From contig JAJYYV010000005.1 of NCBI GenBank assembly GCA_021800535.1, positions 28,934-92,933 on the forward strand: 64,000 nt of DNA, in the 5' to 3' direction. This document shows positions 45,879 through 53,873 of this stretch, one piece after another. The notes beneath the pieces are model-generated. The model was not told where the DNA came from, did not search any database, and worked only from the letters and a program-made list of their open reading frames with translations. The translations under genes and the position numbers were made by a program. The DNA comes from a bacterium (GTDB taxonomy: Bacteria; Ratteibacteria; UBA8468; B48-G9; DTJG01). Positions within the stretch are counted from its first letter, which is position 1, and every line of letters starts with the position of its first letter.

Positions 45879-47120
45879 TTATTGACTATTAACAACTTCC
45901 ATTGCTATTTTTCCCCATTTAAAAAGTCTTTCTGGCTGATAACGAACAGTACTGATATCTTTTAGTATAATTTCAAGAGGGCATCCATATTTTGCACATA
46001 GATTTTTTGTTTCTTCCAGGTCTTTTCGTATATGATTTTCATCAAAAGTCGTTGTTGCCACAAAAGCAGGGTTTGGTTTGCATGAATAGACAAAATCCTG
46101 TCCTATTTCAGAAGCTCCTCGTTCCTTTTTAACCCAGGGACTCATAGAAATTTTTCTTACATTTGGAATCATACGGACTTCTTTCATCATTCCATCTAAA
46201 GGTTCGCAGCATCCATAATAACCAAGACCAAAATATCTATAAATTTGACTGACATAGTCAATTTCAAATTCTTTAAACATTTTTGGTGATACTGTGGAAA
46301 ACATTTGTGCCATGCCCATTACCCATATATCTTTTAGACGGGGTTTATCTGGATTATAATTAGATTTTGGTAGTTCATAAGTATATGCTCCTGTACAATG
46401 AATTAATTCTTGAGGTTCACAAAGCAAACCCTGTTCTTCTAATTGAAGGAACATATTTATATAACACTCTGTTAATTTTCTAACCAATTTATGCATAAAA
46501 TCAGGTTTATCAATTAATGAATACAAAGCATTTTCTACACCCATCCACATACTAATTGGATCCCATAAAGAAGCATATGGGCCGGCTCCCCATAGTTTAA
46601 TATTAAGAAATCCATCAAAGATTTCATGCGCTACTGTTATTCGCCGTTGTGTTTCTTTTTGGTCATATATAATATGCGGGCATTTAATTTTATTTAAATC
46701 TTCTTCTTTTTCAAATTGATTTATATATTTATGGGATACTACTGAATTTGTGGGGTCTAATGTTTCAGTATTTTCAATAATTCCAACACCAAAATCCAGA
46801 TATCCGGAAATTGCTTTATTTACTTTAATAAAGGGTTCAACAACCATATCAACAGGGAAGTATTTCCATTGATAAAGAATTCGTCGTAGATTATCTTCAT
46901 ACATGCGGCATTCCGGGTCAGTACACTGGAGAGTTAGTTCATCATTAATATTCATTTCGTTCCAGCATATCTGATCTATCATTACCATTGGTCTTTCTGG
47001 TTTCAATGAATTTAATTTACGCCATAAAGTTTGTTTTTCCTCCTGAATTGGCAAATCAGCAAGTTCTCTAACACGACTGGCTAATTCCTGTAAAATTTTT
47101 ATATCTTTTTTATTTACCAT
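45879..47120 (-). CDS. Uroporphyrinogen decarboxylase-like (URO-D family) protein
   Basis: The 413-residue protein has the URO-D TIM-barrel pattern (MVMIDQICWNEM, KLWGAGPYASLWDPISMW, GYYGCCEPLDGMM, ISMSPWVKKERGASEIGQDF). It is not a haem-synthesis enzyme by length or context. Members of this broad family include cobamide-dependent methyltransferases, and relatives are often found in sugar-catabolic loci of Lentisphaerae-like bacteria, where their role is unclear. It may demethylate or otherwise process a sugar derivative. A 3'-end copy of the gene survives as a remnant at 32383-32475. Confidence 0.8.
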   Translation of the reverse strand: MVNKKDIKILQELASRVRELADLPIQEEKQTLWRKLNSLKPERPMVMIDQICWNEMNINDELTLQCTDPECRMYEDNLRRILYQWKYFPVDMVVEPFIKVNKAISGYLDFGVGIIENTETLDPTNSVVSHKYINQFEKEEDLNKIKCPHIIYDQKETQRRITVAHEIFDGFLNIKLWGAGPYASLWDPISMWMGVENALYSLIDKPDFMHKLVRKLTECYINMFLQLEEQGLLCEPQELIHCTGAYTYELPKSNYNPDKPRLKDIWVMGMAQMFSTVSPKMFKEFEIDYVSQIYRYFGLGYYGCCEPLDGMMKEVRMIPNVRKISMSPWVKKERGASEIGQDFVYSCKPNPAFVATTTFDENHIRKDLEETKNLCAKYGCPLEIILKDISTVRYQPERLFKWGKIAMEVVNSQ

Positions 47121-47133
47121 TTTTTACATTAAT

Positions 47134-48102
47134 TTAAATATTTATTACTTTACCTTTTTTCATTGATTCGTTCGCACGAATTGTTACTTCAAATGTTTTT
47201 AAAGCATCTATATAATCAGATTTAATCATAGAGGGATCTTTCTTTATTATAGATGAAATAAAAGCTTTATCTTCTTCTAACATAGGGTCAAGATTGGAAA
47301 TATATGTTTCTTTTTTATTCCCTTTTTCTATAGTTATTGTATTTCCCTGGTATGTTAAAATTATATCCTTGCCAATAACTTCTACTGAGCTAGAGAATCC
47401 TCTCAAAAGCCATGTACAACTTATATTCCCAATAATACCATTGGTAAATTTTATTAGAGTAGTAGAGGCATCTTCTGAATTATATCCCTGGTAAATTTTA
47501 TTATTTATTCCTTCAAATTTATATGCAAAAACCTGTTCTATTTCCCCCAGGAAGTATCTCATCATATCAACAGTATGTGTTGCTTGTTCTATTAATTGAC
47601 CTCCAGACATTTCCTTTTTGTGTGTCCAGCCATATCCTCCGCCTGGAACTTCACCCCAATATGTGCCTCTTACTAAACCTATTTCTTCATTTTTTAAAAT
47701 TTCTTTTGCTTTATCCACAATATCAAAATATCTAAGGACATACCCTACAGAAGTAATAATTTTTTTTTCTTTTATTTTTTCTGCTATTTTTTTTGCTTTT
47801 TTGAGGTCAAGATGCACAGGTTTTTCTATAAAAAATGGAATGTTTTTTTCAATACAGGTAATCTCCTGGTCTTTATGGGTAAAAGGAGGAATACATATAT
47901 AACAGGCATCTACTTCAATTTCTTTAAGCATTTTTTTATAATCTGTAAATACTTGCCCTCCATAAATCCTGGCTGCTTTTTCAGATTTTTCTTTTTCAAT
48001 ATCACACATGCCAACAAATTTAACATCTGAAATTTTTGCTAATCTTTCCATATGCGCATTTGCAATACCTCCACAACCTATAAATACAATTTTTACACTC
48101 AT
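47134..48102 (-). CDS. Gfo/Idh/MocA-family oxidoreductase
   Basis: The 322-residue NAD(P)-dependent sugar or inositol dehydrogenase has the Rossmann start KIVFIGCGGIANAHMERL, the ICIPPFTH segment and the EKPVHLDL motif whose Lys is catalytic. The downstream GGQLIEQATHTVDMMRYFLG carries a conserved Asp and His. Substrate is unknown. A GGGAG ribosome site supports the start. Together with the isomerase upstream it looks like an oxidation-isomerisation pair for an unusual sugar. Confidence 0.9.
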   Translation of the reverse strand: MSVKIVFIGCGGIANAHMERLAKISDVKFVGMCDIEKEKSEKAARIYGGQVFTDYKKMLKEIEVDACYICIPPFTHKDQEITCIEKNIPFFIEKPVHLDLKKAKKIAEKIKEKKIITSVGYVLRYFDIVDKAKEILKNEEIGLVRGTYWGEVPGGGYGWTHKKEMSGGQLIEQATHTVDMMRYFLGEIEQVFAYKFEGINNKIYQGYNSEDASTTLIKFTNGIIGNISCTWLLRGFSSSVEVIGKDIILTYQGNTITIEKGNKKETYISNLDPMLEEDKAFISSIIKKDPSMIKSDYIDALKTFEVTIRANESMKKGKVINI

Positions 48103-48117
48103 TTTTTTCTCCCTTTG

Positions 48118-48936
48118 TTATTTTTTATTTAATATTTTATCCATACTTAAAGAAGTATTATATATAATTGTTTCAGAATAAAATTTATAAGGTCCCAATT
48201 CAGCAGTTAGATATTCATTATATCCAATTTTATTTAGTGCTTCTATAACTTTAGGCCAGTTAACATCTCCTTCCAAGAGTTCACAGAATCCTGTAATATT
48301 TCCTACAGAGGTTTTAAAATCTTTAAGATGTATTCTTTTTATCATTTTGCCAAGTATTTTTATCCACATTTCCGGATATCCATTAACAAGAACATTTCCA
48401 ACATCAAAGTACACTCCAATATATTTAGACCCAATTTCTTCAACAAATCTTTTCATTTCAAGCGGACTTAAAAGAAATTTATTCCATACATTTTCAATTC
48501 CGATATATACGCCTGTTTCTTCAGCTGTTTCTGCTACTTTTTTTAAAGATTCCTGACTCCTTCTGTAACAGTCATCATAATCAGTATCTTCATTGACAAT
48601 TCCCGGTACAACCAAAATAGCATCAGTTCCTAAAATTTTAGCGGATTTAAGAGCTTTTTCTATTACCTTTTCTCCTTTATTTCTTATTTCTTTATCTGGT
48701 GATGAAAGTGGATATTGCCATAAAAGTCCTGAAGATACACTTGCAATTTCCAGTCCTTTGCCTTCAATTTTTTTTCTCAATGACTCAATATCTTTTTCAG
48801 AACTTTTTAAAGAAAGATAGTCTTCTTCTGAAATATTTGGTTCTACTGCATTAAATTCTGCATCTTTTATAATATCCAAACATTTATCAAGAGACATTCC
48901 CGCTGGCTGTATCCATAAATTTATACTTTTTTTCAT
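48118..48936 (-). CDS. Xylose-isomerase-like TIM-barrel sugar isomerase/epimerase
   Basis: The 272-residue protein fits the AP-endonuclease-2 / sugar phosphate isomerase family. Metal-ligand positions are visible in GIENVWNKF (Glu), YFDVGNVLVNG (Asp), RIHLKDFK (His and Asp) and a C-terminal TAELGPYK (Glu). Typical partners are Gfo/Idh oxidoreductases, as here. It heads the unit isomerase-oxidoreductase-URO-D-GH2, with a clear GGGAG ribosome site. Upstream a minus-strand TTGACA (49003-49008) and TATAAT (48974-48979) occur but 23 bp apart, so the promoter is uncertain. Confidence 0.87.
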   Translation of the reverse strand: MKKSINLWIQPAGMSLDKCLDIIKDAEFNAVEPNISEEDYLSLKSSEKDIESLRKKIEGKGLEIASVSSGLLWQYPLSSPDKEIRNKGEKVIEKALKSAKILGTDAILVVPGIVNEDTDYDDCYRRSQESLKKVAETAEETGVYIGIENVWNKFLLSPLEMKRFVEEIGSKYIGVYFDVGNVLVNGYPEMWIKILGKMIKRIHLKDFKTSVGNITGFCELLEGDVNWPKVIEALNKIGYNEYLTAELGPYKFYSETIIYNTSLSMDKILNKK

Positions 48937-49087
48937 GGTTTCTCCCTGTTTTTTGTTAAATATATATTATTGTATTATACTTTACAATCTTTTTTTTATA
49001 TTTGTCAACTATAGATAGATTTTTTTCTTTATTAGATAACAAATTTATGATATTATTTATATAAAATATAAAGGGAGGAAAAATTAG

Positions 49088-49642
49088 ATGAAAAAAACTT
49101 TAATAAATGTAGGTATAATATTGTTGATTTTTATAATTTTTGCAGGTGGAATGTCTGTTTATTTAAAAAATAAACAGGAAAAAGAAAGTAAAATTTATAT
49201 AACTAAAACATTATCAGACCCAAATTTTAAAGCCGTAGATTTACAGGGAAAGAGAATTTCTCTTAACAATTATAAGAATAAAAAGGTGGTTTTGCTAAAT
49301 TTCTGGGCAAGTTGGTGTCCTCCATGCAGGGCAGAACTTCCTGATATGGCAAAAGTTTATGACAATCTTAAAAGTAAAGGACTGGTTATTATAGGAGTTG
49401 CAGAAAGCTCTTCCAAATCAGATGTTGAACAGTTAGTAAAACAAAATAAAATAAAATATCCCATTATAATGGATACCAATGGAAGCATTGCTAATCTTTA
49501 CGGCGGTATAAATGCGGTTCCAACAGATTTTTTAATAGATAAAAATGGAAATATTGTAAATAAACAGGTTGGAATGTTTTTTGGGGAAAATTCAATTAAG
49601 GATTTTGTAAAACCATATCTGGATAAAAATAAAGGGAAATGA
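49088..49642 (+). CDS. TlpA-like thioredoxin-family protein
   Basis: The 184-residue protein has an N-terminal membrane anchor or signal (residues 5-25) and a thioredoxin fold. Active-site cysteines Cys77 and Cys80 lie in FWASWCPPCRAEL, followed by IIGVAES and the cis-Pro region GGINAVPTDFLIDKNG. It probably keeps disulfides reduced outside the membrane, for example in cytochrome c maturation. A GGGAGG ribosome site supports the start. It is followed two bases later by a CcdA-like gene that would supply its electrons. Confidence 0.9.
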   Translation: MKKTLINVGIILLIFIIFAGGMSVYLKNKQEKESKIYITKTLSDPNFKAVDLQGKRISLNNYKNKKVVLLNFWASWCPPCRAELPDMAKVYDNLKSKGLVIIGVAESSSKSDVEQLVKQNKIKYPIIMDTNGSIANLYGGINAVPTDFLIDKNGNIVNKQVGMFFGENSIKDFVKPYLDKNKGK

Positions 49643-49643
49643 T

Positions 49644-50384
49644 TTGCTTACACATTTTCTTGAACAATTAATAGAACATGGAAATTTAGGTTTTGGTTTA
49701 AGTTTTTTAGGAGGATTTCTTGCTTTTTTCAGTCCATGTATAATTCCTTTAATTCCTATATATTTTACTTTTATCACAGGAAAATCATTAGATACTATAG
49801 ATAAAACAAGATGGTTTTTGTTAAGGGAAACAATTGTTTTTATTCTTGGTTTTTCATTCGTATTTGTTGTTTTGGGAGCAACTGCAACATCATTTGGAAC
49901 ATTTGTATTAAAAAATCTAAAAATTTTTCGCATCATAGGAGGTATTTTTATTTTATTTATTGCTGTAAATGTTCTTGGGCTTGTTAATCTTTCTTTTAAT
50001 TTAAAAGAACCTCGGATACATATAAAAAAAAGAATACCTTTTATTGGTTCTTTTGTTTTTGGTGCTGTTTTATCAATTACATGGCTTCCATGTATAGGTC
50101 CTGTCCTTGCAGCAATTCTTACATTGGCAGCATTTGCCAAAACATTAAAAACAGGAATTATTTTTCTTACTTTTTTTTCTTTTGGTCTTGCCATACCATT
50201 TTTAATTTTAGGATTCTCTTTTTCCAAATTAAAAAAATGGCAGGAATTTATAAGGAAACATTATAAAAAAATTCAATCTATTACAGGAATTCTTCTTCTG
50301 ATATTTGGTTATCTTTTAATTAATTCTTCAGTTCTATATAATATCATTTATCCTCATCTTATTCAGTGGAGTTATAAATTATAA
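49644..50384 (+). CDS. ccdA: CcdA/DsbD-like thiol-disulfide membrane transporter
   Basis: The 246-residue protein has six hydrophobic helices and the two conserved cysteines in AFFSPCIIPLIPIYF and TWLPCIGPVLAAILT. It moves reducing power from cytoplasmic thioredoxin to partners such as the TlpA-like protein encoded just upstream. The start is TTG at 49644, two bases after the preceding stop, with an AAAGGG ribosome site in the end of the upstream gene. No cytochrome c maturation genes are in view. Confidence 0.9.
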   Translation: MLTHFLEQLIEHGNLGFGLSFLGGFLAFFSPCIIPLIPIYFTFITGKSLDTIDKTRWFLLRETIVFILGFSFVFVVLGATATSFGTFVLKNLKIFRIIGGIFILFIAVNVLGLVNLSFNLKEPRIHIKKRIPFIGSFVFGAVLSITWLPCIGPVLAAILTLAAFAKTLKTGIIFLTFFSFGLAIPFLILGFSFSKLKKWQEFIRKHYKKIQSITGILLLIFGYLLINSSVLYNIIYPHLIQWSYKL

Positions 50385-50523
50385 TAGAATAAATATTTTT
50401 TGAATGTAAAAAATAACTACTGATTATTGATTATACTTATTTAAAAATAAAAAAAAGTGTTCTTAAAAAAATAAATAGTATTTTAGAATAAACTTTATAA
50501 AAAATAATTTATTGTTTATATAT

Positions 50524-51771
50524 TTACATGAAAAATAGAGGCATAAAAAGTACATTTTTATTTTTGTCAAAAAAACTATAGTTTTCAGATAAAATTATTA
50601 TTTTACCCGGAGAATATTTTTCTTTAAAAGTAAATAATGATTTTCCTATTTTATTAAAACCTAAAATTGATTTTACCTCTATAGCAATAATCATATTATT
50701 TAGTTCAATTATAAAATCCACTTCTGCTCCAGATTTTGTTCGCCAATAGTTTATATTATATTCTTTTTTCAACATTTGGGATACGATAAAATTTTCATTA
50801 AGATTTCCTCTGTCAATTCGTTTATCCATTTCCTGAAAATTATTAAGTACTATATTCCTGAATCCATTATCTAAAAAATAAATTTTAGGTGATTTAGCAA
50901 TTTCAGTTCTTTTATTTTTATAAAAAGGTAATATTTTTTTTATCACAAAAGTTTTTTCAAGAATATTAATATGTTTCAGCAGATTACTATAATTAAGCGA
51001 AGATATTTGGCATAATTCATTATAAACAACAGTAGAACCTATTTGTAAAGCCAGTGCTTTTATAAGTTTTTGTAATTGGTCTTCACTTCCTAATTGAAGA
51101 ATATCCCGTATTTCTCTTAAAAAGTAAGTATTAAAAATATTCTTCAAAATAGTTATTTTTTCTTCTTTATCTTTTGCTATCGCAACTCTTGGATATCCGC
51201 CAAATAAATTATATTCATAATAATATTTACTTATTTCATTTATTATTTCTCTGGATATAACAGGAGGCTTTATTCTTTTATTATATATATAATCATAAAT
51301 TTTTTGTTGAATATCGGTATATATATTTTCATAAAGAGAAGGGTTCCTATAGATTAAAAATTCTTCAAAGGTAAGAGAAAAAAGATAAAATATAAATATT
51401 CTGCCTACAAGATATTTAACAGCCTGATGAGTTAAATCAAGAGCCGATGAACAGGAAATAATAATTTTAATATTATAAGTATCATAAAGGTATTTTAATT
51501 TTTGTCCACCATTTTTCGCATATTGAAATTCGTCTATAACCAGATATTTAATATTTTTTCCATATAAACTATAAAATGTTTTTATGTCATTATTAAACAA
51601 ATCAAGAATTTCTCTGTCTTCAAAAGTGATATACGATGTGTTTTCAAGAGATTTTATAATTTCTTTTAAAAGAGTTGTTTTGCCCGATTGTCGTGGCCCT
51701 ATAATAGCTAATATTTCAGGTTTATTTAAATAATTTCTAATTTTATTTTCCAGAGTTCTTTTAATGTACAT
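50524..51771 (-). CDS. AAA ATPase with DUF4143 nuclease-like domain
   Basis: The 415-residue protein has a Walker A GPRQSGKTT (about residues 25-33) and Walker B KYLVIDEFQYA near 75. A winged-helix middle follows (LNYSNLLKHINILEKTFVI), then a C-terminal DUF4143 domain with a PD-(D/E)XK-like SGAEVDFII and AIEVKS pair. Such proteins are frequent in accessory regions, often laterally acquired; the function is unknown. It stands alone, converging with ccdA across a 139-bp AT-rich gap with no clear terminator and diverging from the riboswitch operon. Confidence 0.88.
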   Translation of the reverse strand: MYIKRTLENKIRNYLNKPEILAIIGPRQSGKTTLLKEIIKSLENTSYITFEDREILDLFNNDIKTFYSLYGKNIKYLVIDEFQYAKNGGQKLKYLYDTYNIKIIISCSSALDLTHQAVKYLVGRIFIFYLFSLTFEEFLIYRNPSLYENIYTDIQQKIYDYIYNKRIKPPVISREIINEISKYYYEYNLFGGYPRVAIAKDKEEKITILKNIFNTYFLREIRDILQLGSEDQLQKLIKALALQIGSTVVYNELCQISSLNYSNLLKHINILEKTFVIKKILPFYKNKRTEIAKSPKIYFLDNGFRNIVLNNFQEMDKRIDRGNLNENFIVSQMLKKEYNINYWRTKSGAEVDFIIELNNMIIAIEVKSILGFNKIGKSLFTFKEKYSPGKIIILSENYSFFDKNKNVLFMPLFFM

Positions 51772-51921
51772 AATTATACTCCTGTTAAAATTAATACATT
51801 TAAAATTTTAGCAGGGATAAAATTTATTGTCAATACTTTTAATATTTTTAAATTGATTAATCTTTTTATGAATTTTGTTAGAGATAATTTATTGATTGTT
51901 TTTTCCATAATTTATGATATA

Positions 51922-51930
51922 TGCTATAAT
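51922..51930 (+). promoter_or_regulatory. Extended -10 promoter ahead of the cobalamin riboswitch
   Basis: TGCTATAAT gives a perfect -10 hexamer with the extended TG dinucleotide. No good -35 lies at 16-18 bp. It is the best promoter candidate before the riboswitch, about 70 bases upstream of the P1 stem. Confidence 0.5.
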
Positions 51931-52001
51931 ACTTTATCTTTTTAGATATTAATAAAATTGATAAATAGAAGTATATAATATTTAAAAATAGAAGTAAATA
52001 T

Positions 52002-52166
52002 TTGCAGATACTTTTTAAAAGTTTAATAGGGAAGACTGTGAAAATCAGTCACGCTCCCGGCGCTGTAAGGGTTACAAAGGTCTTACCATAAAAGGGAAAG
52101 CACCACTGCTTATAAGCGGGAAGGTTGACCTGAGGATTAAACCCGAGTCAGAAGACCTGTCTGCAA
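52002..52166 (+). promoter_or_regulatory. Cobalamin riboswitch aptamer
   Basis: The core features of the B12 aptamer are present in order: a P1 stem (TTGCAGA at 52002-52008 with TCTGCAA at 52160-52166), GGGAAGACTGTGAAAATCAG followed by CGGCGCTGTAA, the conserved AGCACCACTGC (B12-box-like) segment, AGCGGGAAGGTTG, and CCCGAGTCAGAAGACCTGTC at the 3' side. It should repress the downstream peptide, radical SAM and cobD-like genes when B12 is abundant. Confidence 0.92.
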
Positions 52167-52172
52167 TAAAGA

Positions 52173-52238
52173 TTCTCTGCGGATTTCAGAGAAAAGTTGG
52201 GTTAAAAAAGGGTATACCCACCGAAAGGTGGTTTTTTT
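52173..52238 (+). terminator. Riboswitch expression platform with intrinsic terminator
   Basis: A first hairpin TTCTCTG/CAGAGAA (52173-52193) is followed by a terminator-like hairpin CCACC-GAAA-GGTGG (52218-52231) with seven T residues (52232-52238). A 10-bp palindrome GGGTATACCC overlaps its 5' side (52210-52219). The decamer GAAAGGTGGT recurs at 52251-52260, where it is the ribosome site of the peptide gene, so the CCACC arm could pair with either copy. Confidence 0.75.
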
Positions 52239-52268
52239 ATTTAAAAACAAGAAAGGTGGTGAAAAAAA

Positions 52269-52367
52269 ATGAAGAAAAAAGTTATTGCTAATAGAAAGTC
52301 TTGTGATGCAAAAGGAACAGGTCTATCTCATTATATTTTAGTGAACAAGAAAACTAATAAAAAATGA
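52269..52367 (+). CDS. RiPP precursor peptide (32 residues, CbpA-like)
   Basis: A short gene encodes a 32-residue, strongly basic peptide with the core KSCDAKGTGLSHYILV (about residues 10-25) and a Lys/Asn-rich tail. It has one Cys. The GGTGG ribosome site lies 9 bases before the ATG. It sits between a cobalamin riboswitch and a radical SAM/SPASM enzyme, the expected place for a modified-peptide precursor. I recall NCBI families called CbpA (modified peptide precursor) and CbpB (its radical SAM enzyme) with similar partners, but I cannot verify the match. The structure and function of the mature product are unknown to me. Confidence 0.8.
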   Translation: MKKKVIANRKSCDAKGTGLSHYILVNKKTNKK

Positions 52368-52387
52368 TTAAAAGATAAAAAAAATAA

Positions 52388-52428
52388 TCTAATCTGGAAC
52401 AGAATAAAAATTTCTGTTCCAGATTAGA
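52388..52428 (+). promoter_or_regulatory. Perfect 17-bp hairpin between peptide and radical SAM genes
   Basis: TCTAATCTGGAACAGAA (52388-52404) pairs with its exact complement (52412-52428) across a 7-nt loop. No T tract follows on the plus strand. Its position after a precursor peptide and before the enzyme suggests an RNA-stabilising or partial-termination element that raises peptide over enzyme. Confidence 0.7.
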
Positions 52429-52444
52429 TACTTATGGAGACAAA

Positions 52445-53863
52445 ATGGTAAATTTAAATAAAACAGATAAAAACATAAATATATCTTCAACTGGTAAATT
52501 TTTTAATACAGGAAATGGATATAACTTTCAGATTATAGATATACAACATCCTGATTATATTGCAGTTGTAGACCCTGATACTGCTTTTTGGGCTCTTATT
52601 GAAAAAGAAAATATCTCTGAAAACTTAGAAGAAAACAGTGCGCTTATAAAACAATATAAAGAAAAAATTAAAGATTTTTCTTCTGAAATGTATGACCTTC
52701 GTTTTAATCTTTCTCTTTCTGCTGTATATTTTAATCCTACGGAAAAGTGTAATCTTAACTGTGATTATTGTTATATACCTGAATCTTTGCGTAAAAATGG
52801 TAAAAACATGTCCAAAACTGATATCTTTAAAGCAATGAATATATTAAAAGAATATTTTACCAAAACTCTGCCTGAAAATAGAAAACCCCAGATTATATTC
52901 CATGGGGCAGAACCTATGCTTAACAAAGAGTATTTATTTGAAACAATAGATGCTTTTAAAAATGATTTTGCATTTGGAGTACAAACAAATGGAACCCTTT
53001 TTGATGATAAAGATCTGGAATTTCTAACTTCCAGAGATATAAGTATTGGTTTATCTTTGGATGGGCATATAGATAATATTGCTAATATAACACGAAAGAA
53101 TTGGGCAGGGAAAGGAGTTTTTGAAAAAGTTGTAGAAACAATAAAAAAATTAAAAGGTTATCATAATTATAGTGTTATCTGTACAGTAACAACTCAAAAC
53201 ATGAATTGTCTTACAGATATAATTGAATTTTTTCATGGATTGGAAGTTCCTTATTGTATGCTTAATCCTGTTAGATGTACTATGTCTGGAGCAAGAAAAA
53301 TAAAACCCAGGGATGACCAAATGGCTCAATATTATCTTTCAGCACTTGATAGAACATATCAATTATATCAAGAAACAGGAAGAAAAATAGTAGTTGCTAA
53401 TTTTGCCAATGTACTTATGAGTATTCTTGCACCTACAGGCAGAAGGCTAATGTGTGATATTTCTCCATGCGGAGGAGGAAGATGTTTTTTGGCCATATCC
53501 GCTGATGGGAATACTTTTCCATGTAGTGAATTTATTGGGCTTGATGAATTTTGTGGAGGAAATATTTTTAAAGATAATATAAAAGATATTATTAATACTT
53601 CTCCTTTTATGACGGTAAAACAAAGAAAAGTTGAAAATATTAATCCATGTTTTCGGTGTGCAATAAAACATTTTTGCGGGGCTCCATGTCCTGCTGAAGC
53701 ATATTCAATGAATGGGGATATAAATACTGTGGGTGCTTTCTGTGAATTATATGAACAACAGGTAAGATATGCCTTTCGTTTAATTGCAGATGGCAAAGAA
53801 GATGCATATTTATGGGATAATTGGAATTCTGATATGACCAACTCGTTTGAAATAACAATCTAA
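52445..53863 (+). CDS. Radical SAM/SPASM peptide-modifying enzyme (CbpB-like)
   Basis: The 472-residue protein has a 95-residue N-terminal region that may include peptide recognition. The radical SAM cluster motif is CNLNCDYCY (Cys102, Cys106, Cys109), with GAEPML and later barrel segments typical of the SPASM class. The C-terminal SPASM domain holds ten cysteines (337, 342, 347, 360, 370, 402, 405, 411, 415, 433), enough for two auxiliary 4Fe-4S clusters, including CFRCAIKHFCGAPC. Such enzymes form thioether or C-C links or other modifications in short peptides. The start has a GGAG ribosome site. The peptide gene upstream is the likely substrate. Confidence 0.92.
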   Translation: MVNLNKTDKNINISSTGKFFNTGNGYNFQIIDIQHPDYIAVVDPDTAFWALIEKENISENLEENSALIKQYKEKIKDFSSEMYDLRFNLSLSAVYFNPTEKCNLNCDYCYIPESLRKNGKNMSKTDIFKAMNILKEYFTKTLPENRKPQIIFHGAEPMLNKEYLFETIDAFKNDFAFGVQTNGTLFDDKDLEFLTSRDISIGLSLDGHIDNIANITRKNWAGKGVFEKVVETIKKLKGYHNYSVICTVTTQNMNCLTDIIEFFHGLEVPYCMLNPVRCTMSGARKIKPRDDQMAQYYLSALDRTYQLYQETGRKIVVANFANVLMSILAPTGRRLMCDISPCGGGRCFLAISADGNTFPCSEFIGLDEFCGGNIFKDNIKDIINTSPFMTVKQRKVENINPCFRCAIKHFCGAPCPAEAYSMNGDINTVGAFCELYEQQVRYAFRLIADGKEDAYLWDNWNSDMTNSFEITI

Positions 53864-53873
53864 TAAAAGACTT

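Noticed and set aside
45879..47120. Haem-synthesis hemE
   Set aside because: The family fold matches, but the protein is longer, sits in a sugar locus and diverges from HemE motifs.
48974..49008. Consensus promoter for the isomerase operon
   Set aside because: TTGACA and TATAAT are both present, but 23 bp apart, too far for sigma-70; only a weak alternative exists.
49592..50227. Minus-strand 211-codon open frame
   Set aside because: It is antisense to ccdA, whose cysteines and helices are clear; the frame has no recognisable motif.
50385..50523. Terminator between ccdA and the DUF4143 ATPase gene
   Set aside because: The gap is AT-rich but no stem of useful strength is visible.
52210..52219. 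GGGTATACCC palindrome as an independent operator
   Set aside because: It lies in the expression platform of the riboswitch and is better explained as part of RNA folding.
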